Part shown: positions 9,483-18,875 of the stretch, in pieces
Numbering within the stretch: position 1 is the first letter of the stretch
How the letters are laid out: each line of letters opens with the position of its first letter
Source of the DNA: JANMJD01 sp963847945
GTDB lineage: Bacteria > Actinomycetota > Acidimicrobiia > Acidimicrobiales > Ilumatobacteraceae
Assembly: GCA_963847945.1 (NCBI GenBank)
Contig: CAWKBX010000003.1
Location: 1 to 64,000 of the forward strand
Reading direction: 5' to 3'
Length of the DNA: 64,000 nucleotides
Notes under the pieces: model-generated
Database searches by the model: none
What the model was told of the DNA's origin: nothing
What the model saw: the letters and a program-made list of their open reading frames with translations, nothing else
Made by a program: the position numbers and the translations under genes

Positions 9483-9582
9483 GAGGTTGGTCGGGTAGGA
9501 AGCTGGCGCGGTGACGGACGGGACCAGATCCGGTTTCCCGGTGGCCGAACGTTCTGTTCCAGCTCCCTACCCGACCAACCTC
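9483..9582. repeat. long perfect-stem inverted repeat (24 bp, one mismatch)
   Basis: The 24 bases at 9483-9506 (starting GAGGTTGGTCGGGTAGG) pair with 9559-9582 (ending CTACCCGACCAACCTC) with a single mismatch. The loop is 52 bases. The right arm directly abuts AGGAACATTTGCGC, the sequence shared with the second recombinase locus at 16612. No T-run follows on either side, so it is not an ordinary terminator. It may be a mobile-element end or a structured RNA. Confidence 0.7.
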
Positions 9583-9640
9583 AGGAACATTTGCGCGGAT
9601 AGTTACGCTATGGCCCTGGGGTGTCGGGTTTGGATCGTTT
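9583..9640. repeat. conserved sequence downstream of recombinase, copy 1
   Basis: AGGAACATTTGCGC, AGTTACG and GTGTCGGGTTTGGATCGTTT are shared, with small gaps, with 16612-16664. Both copies lie about 90-150 bases beyond the stop of related minus-strand recombinase genes. A shared non-coding tail suggests a common mobile unit with an end or recombination site here. Confidence 0.6.
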
Positions 9641-9731
9641 GGGGACAGGCCCGAAGCTGGGGTGTCTATCCTGTTCAGTCGTGTAACACAAGTCGTGTAC
9701 GCATCTTTGTAGCGCTTGCTCCCCGTTCGGG

Positions 9732-10275
9732 TTACAGCCCTACGGACCCGGCCGGGGTTTTCTCTGAAGAGGCTGCCGCGGCGGATGTAGCCGGCCATGG
9801 TGGTGGGGGAACGGTGGCGGGATTGGGTCATGATTGCCCATTCGGGGAGACCGGCTTCGGCGGCGGCGGTGACGAACCCGGCGCGTAGCGAGTGGCCGCT
9901 GTATCCGGCCGGGAGCCCGGCGGCGCGGCAGGCGTGTTGGACGATGTCGTTGACCGTGGCACCGGTGATCCCAGCGAGCGGGGTGGTGAGCCGGTCACCC
10001 CGGTTGATCCGACACATCCATGCCCCTGGGCTGGTCCCTCGGTGCTGCACCCAAACGGCGTTGGCGCGGACCGGGCAGGTGCCGGGGTTGGCACCGTAGG
10101 GGACGCCGATCAGTTCACCCTGTCCGGTCTGATCGGTTTTCGAGCCTCGGATCGTGATGATCAGACCTTCGTCGACTTGGTCGATGTCGGCGAGGTGAAG
10201 TGCGGCGATCTCGGATCGGCGCAACGCGCCGGCGAACCCGATCAGGAGGAGCGCCCGGCTGCGGGTCCCCTCCCC
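9732..10275 (-). pseudogene. tyrosine recombinase, catalytic domain only (copy 1)
   Basis: The C-terminal half of a tyrosine recombinase starts abruptly near 10275 (RALLLIGFAGALRRSEIAAL). It retains Arg in LRRSEIA, His and Arg in GHSLRAGF, His in QSRHRSP and Tyr in AGYIRRG. The N-terminal core-binding domain present in the paralogue at 16757-17828 is absent. A net +1 near ENP/AGSVGL places the stop at 9732-9734. The two genes are about 80 percent alike by eye in this segment. This is a truncated duplicate. Confidence 0.8.
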
Positions 10276-10502
10276 GGCTGGTTCTCTTGTCGTGTCGCAA
10301 CAACAAGAAAAGCACGTCAGGAGGGCATTCCCGCGGATATGCGCCCTACACCACCCCAGCCCCGTGAAGAATCGGGCTAAACCCGAGGACTTTCACAAGG
10401 CCACCACCGAGGACAACCGACGGCCACCACCGAGGACAAAAAGTTGGCCATTGACAAACGCACAACGGATGCAAGAGGTGATCGAGCTCGAAGCGACCGA
10501 GA

Positions 10503-11510
10503 CTACAGCGTCAGACACCGCTGAACGACACGGTTCCAGATCTGTAGTAGTCGGTCTAGGGAAGTGAAATCGATACAACGGATAACCCCGAAGCCCGAGA
10601 TGCCGCCCGGAACGGCGAAGCCGAGCGTCGACCGCATGAACCCAATTTGCCCGAGGCAGTCCGAAGGCGCCGAAGCGATCTCGTGATGACGGGGTACCAT
10701 GAGGCCACACGTGAATGGCGATCCGCCAAAGGACATCGCGGAGCCCCAAAGACTCGCTGACGGCAAACCCGAGACACCAAGGCCTCCTGATAACGCCGAC
10801 AGTCCCGCATAGAAGTGTGCCATCTCATGAACTGTCGAATATCCGCCGAGAAAGGTAACGCTCTCACAGTCAAGGAATGAGGACTGGCGGTCGTGAAGGA
10901 ACGGGATTACTCGACCGTTCTTAGTGATTTCGAGTAAGGTACCCACGCCTTCAACGGCGACTCCGGCTCTCCGACCGAACGTTGAGGTGAATCCCATCGC
11001 CGAAGCGAGACGATCCTCGGCATCGACAAGCGACATGCAGCAACGTTCGCGTAGCAGTTCGTCGAGAACGACCAGAACTCCAACCTCGCTGAACTTAGGC
11101 CGATCGCCGCGTTGAAGCGGGCGCAACTTGACGGCTCGACGAAGATGGGCTCTCCCCGCTTCTGACCGGCTCAAGTAGCTCAGCGCATCGGGATCTTCCA
11201 GCCCGGCAGTGTGCGTCAGGAGATCGTGCAGAGTCGCTGTTGACGGCGGGCACCATTCAACAGGTGCTGCGAGGTCGAGTCCGCCAGCCGACTCGAGCGT
11301 TGCTAGCGCGCTGGTAATTGCAAATGGTTTGAAGCCGCAGATGAGGTTGTATATGTTTCCAGATGTTGAGCGAGCGACCGGTTCCGATCCGGTTGCTGTG
11401 ACTGAGAGTTTCTCGCCTGAGGGCAGGCTAACTCTGAGTTCGTAGCCACCTCGTGTTGCCAGCGAGTCTTGAGCGAAGACCTCGGACAGTGCCGATGCGG
11501 GGGTGGTCAT
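10503..11510 (-). CDS. beta-lactamase-fold protein with altered catalytic motifs
   Basis: 335 residues resembling class C beta-lactamase/DD-peptidase family proteins. The SxxK-equivalent reads ICGFKP with Cys58 and Lys61; HDLLTHTAGL follows. The YxN-equivalent reads FSEVG, and the third motif near GQIGF lacks the usual His/Lys-Thr-Gly. No signal peptide is seen, so it may be cytoplasmic. It could be a Cys-dependent member (CxxKP variants exist in this superfamily) or a catalytically dead binding protein. It overlaps the upstream gene by ATGA and is the last gene of the cassette that begins at 13983. Confidence 0.65.
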   Translation of the reverse strand: MTTPASALSEVFAQDSLATRGGYELRVSLPSGEKLSVTATGSEPVARSTSGNIYNLICGFKPFAITSALATLESAGGLDLAAPVEWCPPSTATLHDLLTHTAGLEDPDALSYLSRSEAGRAHLRRAVKLRPLQRGDRPKFSEVGVLVVLDELLRERCCMSLVDAEDRLASAMGFTSTFGRRAGVAVEGVGTLLEITKNGRVIPFLHDRQSSFLDCESVTFLGGYSTVHEMAHFYAGLSALSGGLGVSGLPSASLWGSAMSFGGSPFTCGLMVPRHHEIASAPSDCLGQIGFMRSTLGFAVPGGISGFGVIRCIDFTSLDRLLQIWNRVVQRCLTL

Positions 11511-12061
11511 GTTGTCACCTGAACGTGACGGAGGTCGAATGCTTCCACAATCTCGCTGCTAGGCCTCGAAACTGCCTTGCTGCGAAGCCAGGTCGGTTGT
11601 GATACCAAATACGAAACTGAGGCCAACGCTGCGACGGAACCCCCAATTCGTGCTTCATTTGCTAGCTCTCGAAAGAGGATAATGCCGGACACGAAACGAC
11701 AAAAGTCTGTGAACTCAATCTCGACAGAGAGGTCAGGGTCGAAATCCTGTGGGTCACAATCCTCCTCACACTGGCGGTTGTCGACCTCGATCCCGTCGAC
11801 CACAGATTGCCACCATACTCTGATGCCGTAACCTGGCCAGCCGCGGATCTTCCATTGCACACTAAAGTTGAGACCTTCTATGGATGGGGATACTGAACCA
11901 TACAGGTCAGCGGAGGCTGAGCTTACAAACGGAGGGACCGGAGCCAAGTTCACCTCTTCACCGGAAACAAGAGTCGATACGAAGAAGTCCGCTTGATCAC
12001 TAACTACCGACCGAATAGGACCCGCTCTCAGCGGGTCGCCTGGTCGAAGACCGAGTCTCAT
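11507..12061 (-). CDS. protein of unknown function in the protease cassette
   Basis: 184 residues that I do not recognise. It is moderately acidic, with a cluster CEEDCDPQDFDPDLSVEIEF near the middle and aromatic-rich strands (VQWKIRGWPGYGIRVWW) suggesting a beta-sandwich. A hydrophobic helix (VAALASVSYLV) lies near residue 145. Neighbours are a lipoprotein 13 bases upstream and the beta-lactamase-fold gene overlapping its stop by 4 bases, so it is part of one operon. GC and codon use look lower than the flanking backbone, consistent with transferred cargo. Confidence 0.6.
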   Translation of the reverse strand: MRLGLRPGDPLRAGPIRSVVSDQADFFVSTLVSGEEVNLAPVPPFVSSASADLYGSVSPSIEGLNFSVQWKIRGWPGYGIRVWWQSVVDGIEVDNRQCEEDCDPQDFDPDLSVEIEFTDFCRFVSGIILFRELANEARIGGSVAALASVSYLVSQPTWLRSKAVSRPSSEIVEAFDLRHVQVTT

Positions 12062-12073
12062 CGTTACGCTCGC

Positions 12074-12517
12074 CTACCTGGCGAGGCCACCGGACACGAA
12101 TATCTCGGTTGCGCCGACTTGTTCAGCGCAACTCGCGACCCGTCCATCCTCAGACACGAATCCGTTCGAAAGAGTCGAGGATCCACCACCTAGAGTGACC
12201 AACTCGCCCAACTTAATCTCTTGCCCACCTGGAAGAACCACACTCTCCGACGTTAGGCTCGTCTCGAATGGGAACATTACAAGGACAGAGGGCTGACCCT
12301 CTATCACCAGGCATCCTGCCTCGACACGGAGCCGCACTTCACGTGTTGAACCCTCCGTCAACACCGTTCCATCGATCGTAGGAGGGAGAGTCAGAACGAC
12401 GCTTTGATCGCTCGTTTGGTCCGTGCTCAACGGGCCGGGTGACTCGTAGGTGCATGCAAGTGTGGCCAAAATCATGGACAGAACAATCGCTCGACTCAAA
12501 ACATTGAACACCCGCAC
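12074..12517 (-). CDS. small putative lipoprotein
   Basis: About 147 residues from GTG at 12517, preceded by AGGGGAGA at about 12529-12536. An earlier TTG at 12571 is possible but falls inside the repaired protease gene. The N-terminus is a lipoprotein signal: hydrophobic IVLSMILATLAC with the lipobox Cys. The mature part begins TYESPGPLSTD and is a Thr/Ser-rich beta protein (VVLTLPPTIDGTVL, EVRLRVEAGCLVIEG). No family is recognised. It is likely an exported, membrane-anchored partner of the preceding secreted protease. Confidence 0.65.
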   Translation of the reverse strand: MRVFNVLSRAIVLSMILATLACTYESPGPLSTDQTSDQSVVLTLPPTIDGTVLTEGSTREVRLRVEAGCLVIEGQPSVLVMFPFETSLTSESVVLPGGQEIKLGELVTLGGGSSTLSNGFVSEDGRVASCAEQVGATEIFVSGGLAR

Positions 12518-12533
12518 CCCAATCCGGTCTCCC

Positions 12534-13983
12534 CTATTTGACACGAACTGCAATTCCAGTGGCTGCCTCAACGAATTGCACGACCGTCCAAATCATCAGA
12601 GCATCCGGTGGGTTGGACCCGTTCTGGCCCTCGTAGAGGCCCAGCGCGTTGTTCGCGGTATATGATTGGGCCTCCGGAATCTCCGGGCAGCGCTTTCAGG
12701 CCGCTACCCACCGAACGTATGACCTGGGTTCCTCCGCCCACCGCCTGTGAGCCGGTGACCGTGCTGATGTGGCCACAAGAATATCCCGTTGTCTTTCCCA
12801 CATGACACATAGTGTCCATGATGTCCATTGCCGAGTAGGGCTCAACAGCCGTAATGCTCCGATATGTAGAACCACCGACCCAAACCTGATTTCGGGCATC
12901 GATTCCTGACGTACCACCGTTCATATCATGACGTTGATAGTCGAAGTTTCCGGAGTTGATTTCACTTCCGGCGACGTAGGGTTGAGCGTTTCCCGCGTAG
13001 TTCTGAGGGTTATCGCAGTGCCCTGCGGTGAGGAGGTCGTCGACATTTGTCGTGAAGCCCCATGTACATGTCGATGACGAAATTCCCCCGCGAAAGATCG
13101 TTCCCTCCCGAAGAATCTGCTCCGTTTCGCTGACTTCAAGACCAATCGAACCTGTCTCAGACCTGAGAACGTTTCGGATAGTCTCTTGAGAGCCCGGTGC
13201 TACCTCAGCATGAATGACTTCCCGCATCTTGTCCAGCCACAGATTCCGAACAGTTCCATCGGCTACGTATTTAGTTAGCGTGGCCGAAACGTCCTCGAAC
13301 TGTGCAACCATTGCCCGCTCCGAAACGGTCCCCACCTCGATCGTGACTGTGTCGCCGAGGTAGTCAAGAAGTTGTCGTGCCTGGTCTGGTTCGGTCGTTC
13401 GATACACAAGTCGCGGCCCGGGTACTACGGCGAGATATACATACCCCTTGTCAAGTTCGCGCAACATCGGTCGAACAAGGCGTGCCTGCCGCTGGAGTGA
13501 CGCTCTAACAGTCGCTTCCTCCATAGTTACACCACCTGCCACCATGGTGTCGAAGACTTCATCCTTGTTGACACCGACTCCCAACGGAGATTTCTTCAGC
13601 AAGTCGAGTCGCTCCTCGGCTGATGGTTTCCCACTCTCCAGGATCAACTGGGTGCCTCGGCCTGTCTCGCCGACCTTCAACAACCACTGGCCAACTAGAT
13701 ACTTCTGAGTTAGTGGATCGTTGAGATCGCCCCCTGCGTCAGTCATTCCGACGGCTTCGAGCCGCTTCGACCGACCTTCCTGCGTAAGTGCCAAAAAGCT
13801 AGCAATCGTTTCCGCTGATACCGTGCCGTCGACCACGTCCGAAATCACACCTAGGTCGGGGACGTCTCGATGCTGATCGCCGGCCGCGGCCCCCGATCGT
13901 GGTGCACCCGAAGCTGCAGTCGATGCCACCGCAGCGGCTACCAGAACACCAGCGTTTACCTTGACGACGGTACTGCGGCGCAT
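12534..13983 (-). CDS. secreted chymotrypsin-like (S1) serine protease with long propeptide
   Basis: N-terminal signal peptide (VVKVNAGVLVAAAVASTAASG), then a propeptide-like region of about 260 residues and an S1 catalytic domain. The triad is visible: His near 321 in LLTAGHCD, Asp in SGIDARN and Ser near 433 in LPGDSGGP. The Cys pairs TCTWGF and GYSCGH resemble the streptogrisin group. The frame runs to 12568, but a net +1 just after GGPIIY restores ANNALGLYEG and a C-terminus ending at 12534 with WTVVQFVEAATGI. The start ATG at 13983 has AGGGAGA upstream. First gene of a four-gene minus-strand cassette. Confidence 0.85.
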
Positions 13984-14299
13984 GCCATTCTCCCTGGAGT
14001 TTCGACGACCTGATCAAGCTAGTTCCGTCTCGGACGAGTGTCAATGGACGCCACGCCGTGGTCGGCGACCGCCGCCCGTGCAACGTCCAGCTCGGCTAAC
14101 GGATCTCGGGCGGGCTGGACCGGTCCTGAAACCACGCTCGCGTTCGGTCACGAGGACGAGCGCGAACGCGTGGTCGGGTTGGTCGTAGGTGCTGCCGACC
14201 ATCTCTTCGGCATGCTACATACCACGCACCTCGCCTTTGCACCCGCGTTTGGCGAGGTCCCGCAGCTCCAACTCGTCGTCGGACGGGACAGACGGGGGC

Positions 14300-14685
14300 C
14301 GACGATGGGCTGGATCGGGGCTGACCGATCACTCGGCACGCCCGACGTTCCGACACTCCGAAACGTTCCATCACCGTGGCCACCGCCACACGTCGACGTT
14401 CCGGGGTCAGAAGTTTCCCTGGGCCAACTCCTTGAGAATCGACTTGTCCAGCTCGGCTTCCGCCAACAATCGCTTCAGGCGGGCGTTTTCCTTCTCGAGT
14501 TCCCGGAGGCGTTTGGCGTCGTCGGCTTTCATGCCGCCGTACTGGTTCCGCCACCGGTAATACGTCTGCTCCGACACCTCAAGCTGGGGGACCACCTCCG
14601 CCAACTCTGTGCCATCAGCCAGCAACCGGTCTGCGTCGCGAAGCTTACGGATCACCTGCTCCGGGGTATGCCGTCGTCCCTTCAT
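14300..14685 (-). pseudogene. IS3-family remnant: OrfA plus a stub of OrfB
   Basis: OrfA (14407-14685) reads MKGRRHTPEQVIRKLRDADR, then the helix-turn-helix EVSEQTYYRWRNQYGGM and the leucine-zipper KENARLKRLLAEAELDK, ending LKELAQGNF. OrfB begins in another frame with LTPERRRVAVATVMERFGVS and RRACRVIGQPRS, then loses all similarity near 14300. The integrase core and right end are missing. It is unrelated in sequence to the IS3 at 7058. The stretch 14000-14300 holds no recognisable gene. Confidence 0.75.
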
Positions 14686-14833
14686 GATCAAATCCATCCT
14701 GTTGCCCGTCACGGGCAACAGGACTCTCACAACACCCGGACACAGCAGCCGGGGTCAGCGCTGGACGTGACCTACGCGGCGGCGTACAGTACTTCCCGTA
14801 CGCTCACAACGAGGGGACGACGACGAAGCAATC

Positions 14834-15865
14834 GTGGATCAGGAGTTGGAGAGATTTGCTGGTTGGCTCAATAGCGAGCAACGGCTGACGATCGAGGCGG
14901 CGTGTATCGACATGCCCGTGCTGATGCGCGCCACGTGCGAGACTCTCAGCTTCCTGCGCCCTTCAAGCGAGCTCTGCTCGCTTGCCGTGGCGGCCGAGAT
15001 CTACGACGGTGTGCTGCTATCAACTGCGACGCTCGTGGCGGGCCAGTCCACGAAGCGACTTGGGCCGGGACCCGCCGTCGTCGTCGCTGGCCTGCCGCGC
15101 ACGGGGACCACCTCACGGCAGATTCAACATGGATCGTCTGGGCTTCACGCGTTACAGGGGTTTGAGTACGCGGCACCACATCTATCGGGAGACCGCAGCC
15201 GCCGGCGGCGAGCGAGCGTGATGCATGTCAGCGAGCGATATGGAACTCTTCGCACCATCGCTCCGAGAGTTCACCGCCTGCATCCCCTCGGCCCTCTGAA
15301 GCCCGAAGAGTGCACGCCCCTGATGAGAATCGGTGGGCCGTATGTCCCCTGGTGGTTCATGTGCCCTGCTCCAGGCATTCTTCAACACCTTGCCGCCCAG
15401 AGCCACCAAGAATTCTACGAGTTGATTTGGCAGAGTTTCTACGCTACCTATCCTGCGTGTATGGGCCCCTTTGTAGCCAAGAGTCCCTTGCATTTCGTCG
15501 CCTACGAAGATCTATTTCGCGTGCTCAATCAGGACAGCTCAGTCGAACATGTCCTGCGGGATGCTCCCGGTCATCTCGCAAGCCTTGTCGATCTGGTCGC
15601 TTCGACCAGAGAGGGTCTCGGGCAGAGGCCATGCGATCGCATTGAGATCTTGCATGAGTGGGCTGCGCTCTTGTATTCGGTCCTGCCGCGAGCTGAGCAG
15701 GCATTCAAGTCAAGAGCGAGAACGGTCACCGTGAACCTTGCTTCGCTCCCCTCCACGCAATCGAGAGCCTCCCGCGCATCTGGCGCTCACGCGCTAGATT
15801 CACACATTCTTAGCGTTGCCGACGAACTCACAAGCTCGTTTCCATCCTTCTTTGCATGTCGTTAG
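14834..15865 (+). CDS. sulfotransferase family protein
   Basis: 343 residues from GTG 14834. The P-loop for the 5'-phosphosulfate of PAPS reads VVVAGLPRTGTT near residue 90. The family segment HRLHPLGPLKPEECTPLM follows, and the acceptor-side region contains AKSPLHFVAYEDL. It belongs to the Sulfotransfer_3-like group common in actinobacteria, where substrates are usually lipids or small metabolites; the substrate here is unknown. The last 80 residues are a poor match and could hide a frameshift. It stands alone between IS relics. Confidence 0.7.
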   Translation: MDQELERFAGWLNSEQRLTIEAACIDMPVLMRATCETLSFLRPSSELCSLAVAAEIYDGVLLSTATLVAGQSTKRLGPGPAVVVAGLPRTGTTSRQIQHGSSGLHALQGFEYAAPHLSGDRSRRRRASVMHVSERYGTLRTIAPRVHRLHPLGPLKPEECTPLMRIGGPYVPWWFMCPAPGILQHLAAQSHQEFYELIWQSFYATYPACMGPFVAKSPLHFVAYEDLFRVLNQDSSVEHVLRDAPGHLASLVDLVASTREGLGQRPCDRIEILHEWAALLYSVLPRAEQAFKSRARTVTVNLASLPSTQSRASRASGAHALDSHILSVADELTSSFPSFFACR

Positions 15866-16083
15866 CTAGGCAGATGGTTCTCGGGCGGACGGGGTGTATT
15901 CTCGTCCGGTACGATATCCCGGCCAACGACCCCCTTTGTCTGAACAACACCGACAAGCTCGCTGCGACTCAGGACCGAAGTCAAGGGACCTTCGCCTCGG
16001 TACTGGACTTCGTCCTTGTTCACTACCACGAACTGCCCGTAGTCAGAAGCTGTCGCGATAGTTATGCCAGCGCGATGATGTGG

Positions 16084-16590
16084 TCATGAGTGGTCGAGAC
16101 GATGGAGGAGGAGCCTGCTGTGGGCGGCCCATATGAACCCTTCGGTCACGATCGGATCGCGTTCATAGTCGACCTGCAAGCGACGATTGGCCATCGTCCA
16201 GGCCCAGGTCCGCTCAACAACCCACCGCCTGGGAAGAACCACGAACGCGTGAGGATGAATTCGCCGGACAACCTCCACCGCGACATGACGATTACGGCAG
16301 TAGGTGGCGAACACCTTCTTGAACCCGCCATCAACCACACCTTGGCCAACCGCTCGGACCTCGGCCGAGCAGCAGCGAATACCGCGATACCACCCACATT
16401 ATCCGACGTCGACGCGATCACCACTGTGACCGCGAGGAGCAGTCCGATACTGTCGACGAGACCGTGATATCCACCGACCAGAGATTTTCTTGCCAGCATC
16501 TATCCCCTGGTCATCGACGTGACCGTCGACGTTCCCCGCACGCTTCTGGCATCAATGATCCCCGCCGACGGTTCGGGTTCGCGTCCTTCG
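16084..16590 (-). pseudogene. IS5-family transposase fragment
   Basis: Minus-strand pieces read GIIDARSVRG, then GYHGLVDSIGLLLAVTVV, and after a shift RRIHPHAFVVLPRRWVVERTWAW and NRRLQVDYERDP. These are the catalytic core and C-terminus of IS5-type transposases; the Glu in VVERT is part of the DDE triad. The N-terminal domain is missing, and no terminal repeats were found. The stretch 15866-16083 in front of it holds nothing recognisable. Confidence 0.7.
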
Positions 16591-16611
16591 GCTTGACGGA
16601 CCAGGCCCGTG

Positions 16612-16664
16612 AGGAACATTTGCGCCGAATAGTTACGGTAAGGGTGGGGTGTCGGGTTTGGATC
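16612..16664. repeat. conserved sequence downstream of recombinase, copy 2
   Basis: Second copy of the motif group described at 9583-9640. The two loci also share a looser stretch ending in the recombinase C-termini. Only copy 1 has the 24-bp hairpin beside it. Confidence 0.6.
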
Positions 16665-16756
16665 GTTTCGGAGGGCCCGGCGTCCCGGCGTTTCTCCTGG
16701 TCAACGGCGTAACGCGGGTTGTGTCCGTATCTTTGTAGGGTAATCGTCCGTTCGCG

Positions 16757-17828
16757 TTACAGCCCAACGCCGCTGGCGGGGTTTTCTTTGAAGAGGCTGC
16801 CGCGGCGGATGTAGCCGGCCATGGTGGTGGGGGAGCGGTGGCGGGATTGGGTCATGATGGCCCATTCGGGGAGGCCTGCTTCGGCGGCGGCGGTGACGAA
16901 CCCGGCGCGTAGTGAGTGGCCGCTGTACCCGCCGGGGAGTCCTGCGGTGAGACACGCGGTGTTGAACGATGTCGTTGACTGCGGCCCCGGTGATCCCAGC
17001 GAGTGGGGTGGTGATCCGGTCCCCGCGGTTGATCCGCAACAACCACGCCCCTGGGCTGGTACCCCGATGCTGCACCCAAGTTTGATGCGCTCGGACCGGG
17101 CACGTGGTCGGGTTGGCCCCGTACGGGATGCCGATCAGTTCCCCGTGCCCGGTCTGGTCAGTCTTGGAGGTTCGGATCGTGACGATCAGGCCTTCGTCGA
17201 CCTGCTCGATATCGGCGTATTGGAGGGCGGCGACCTCGGACCGGCGTAATGCCCCGGCGAACCCGATGAGGAGCAGCGCCCGGTTCCGCGCCCCGGCCCG
17301 AGATGGCGGGATGGCCTCGACGACTTGGCGCAGTAGTCGGGTGGTGAGTGGTTTTGCTTTGCGTTCCGGGGCGGTCCCGCGTTGATGGGCCCAGAACCTG
17401 AGGGCGTCCCCCACGATCGGCTCGGCAGTGGGGGAGGGAAGGTCGGCGAGGTCGTGGGCGTACGCGATCGCTGCGGTGCGGCGTTGTAGGGTCGCGGACG
17501 CGACCGTGGGGGTGCCGGTCTCGTCGGTCAGCGACGCGAGATAGGCGATGTACCCGGTCACCGTCGTTGCGGCCCCGGGCAGCGGGGTGTGGTGATGGGT
17601 TGTGCACCAGGATCGGAAATCGGTCCAGTCGGCGAGGTAGGCGCGGATCGTCGACGGGGCGGTTGACCCGAGTCGGTAGATCGCGCGTTCGGTCAACGAG
17701 ACGGGGCCGGGCAGAAACCGGGCCAACACCCCCAAATCGGGGGTACCCGACATACCACCCGAGGCGCGATCGGCGGTCTCAGACGATTGTGGAGGACGGT
17801 TTTCGGCCCGCAATCCGGGTTCAGGCAT
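16757..17828 (-). CDS. tyrosine recombinase (copy 2, full length), frameshifted
   Basis: About 357 residues after repair of one extra C near 16953 (VQH/ACLTAGLPG). Domains are an N-terminal extension, a SAM-like core-binding domain (TIRAYLADWTDFRSWC, about residues 55-160) and a catalytic domain with Arg in LRRSEVAAL, His and Arg in SGHSLRAGF, His in SRHRSP and Tyr in AGYIRRG. The start ATG overlaps the stop of the upstream DUF1016 nuclease gene by 8 bases, indicating coupled translation. It is the nearest integrase to the tRNA-Arg gene and could be the island integrase. Confidence 0.8.
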
Positions 17829-18875
17829 CGTCGACGGCCTCCGCGTGCTCGTCGAGGGCTTGGGTGACGATCTCGAGCAGCTCAGCCTCGCGGGGCAGGG
17901 CCGCTTGTTCGGCGGAGGGGAGTTCGGTATACCGGTACCCGGCGACCGCCATTGGTGACGTCGAGGCGTTGAGCGCGTACCGGACGGTGCGTTCGTTACG
18001 GGCGGTACACAACAACAACCCGACGGTCTCGGCGTGATGCGGGCGGCGCAGGGTGTCGTCGATGACCGCGACGTAGAAGTTGAGTTGCCCGACGTCGGCC
18101 GGGGTGATCTTGCGGTTCTTCAGTTCGATCACCACGTACCTGGCCGATTCGGCGTCAAACATCAGCAAATCGATGAAGAACTCGTCCCCGTCAACATCGA
18201 GCCGCCATTGACGCCCGACGTACGCGAATCCACGGCCGAGTTCTCGCAGGAACCGGTCGAGATGATCGATCAGTGCTTGTTCGACGTCGCGTTCACGAGC
18301 AGCAGAGGTGAGCGCGACGAAGTCCAAGATGTACGGATCTTTGGTCGTTTGCTGCACCATCTCGGAATCAGCCGGCGGAAGTAACCGGTCGAAGTTCGAC
18401 GGTGCTGCGCCGACCCGGCGGTGCAGCGCCGACATCAGATGATGTTCGAGCACTCCACGCGGCCACCCTTCGGCGGCGGCTCCACGGGCGTACCATTCGC
18501 GCAGTTCGAGGGTGTCGAGCCGGTCCAGCAGCAGTTCGGTTGTGGCCCCAGGGGATCTTCCCTACAACTTGTAGGGAAGATCGATCCGGCCACGCTGCCG
18601 CGAGCCGTCGCATGTAGTCCAGGTTGCCGGGTGACAACCCGCGCATGCCGGGGAACTCGCCGCGTCAGATCAGCCGAGAACCGGGCGATCACCTTCGTCC
18701 GGGGTCCTTCGGCCGCCTGACGATCGAGGATCAGTCGGCCGAGATCCCAGTACAGACCGATCAGCTCAGCGTTGACCGCCAACACCGCCCGAGTACGGGC
18801 TGCCTGGATCACGGCTTTCGCTGCGGCCAACGCCGCCGCATACCCGACGGAGCGGGGTTCGACTGGGCCGCTCAT
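17821..18875 (-). CDS. DUF1016 (YhcG-like) PD-(D/E)XK nuclease protein, two frameshifts
   Basis: About 350 residues in three frames. The N-terminal DUF1016_N part reads VNAELIGLYWDLGRLIL. After a +1 near 18656 it continues as GMRGLSPGNLDYMRRLAAAWP, and after another near 18536 as EHHLMSALHRRVGAAPSNF and TKDPYILDFVALT. The nuclease core shows DEFFIDLLMFD and YVVIELKNRK, the Asp and Glu-x-Lys pattern of PD-(D/E)XK enzymes, followed by GQLNFYVAVIDD. Family members are linked to DNA processing and mobile elements. It is the first gene of a two-gene operon with the recombinase. Confidence 0.85.

Noticed and set aside
15856..16089. Small plus-strand frame after the sulfotransferase
   Set aside because: 77 codons with no family resemblance, overlapping the sulfotransferase end and running into an IS5 relic.
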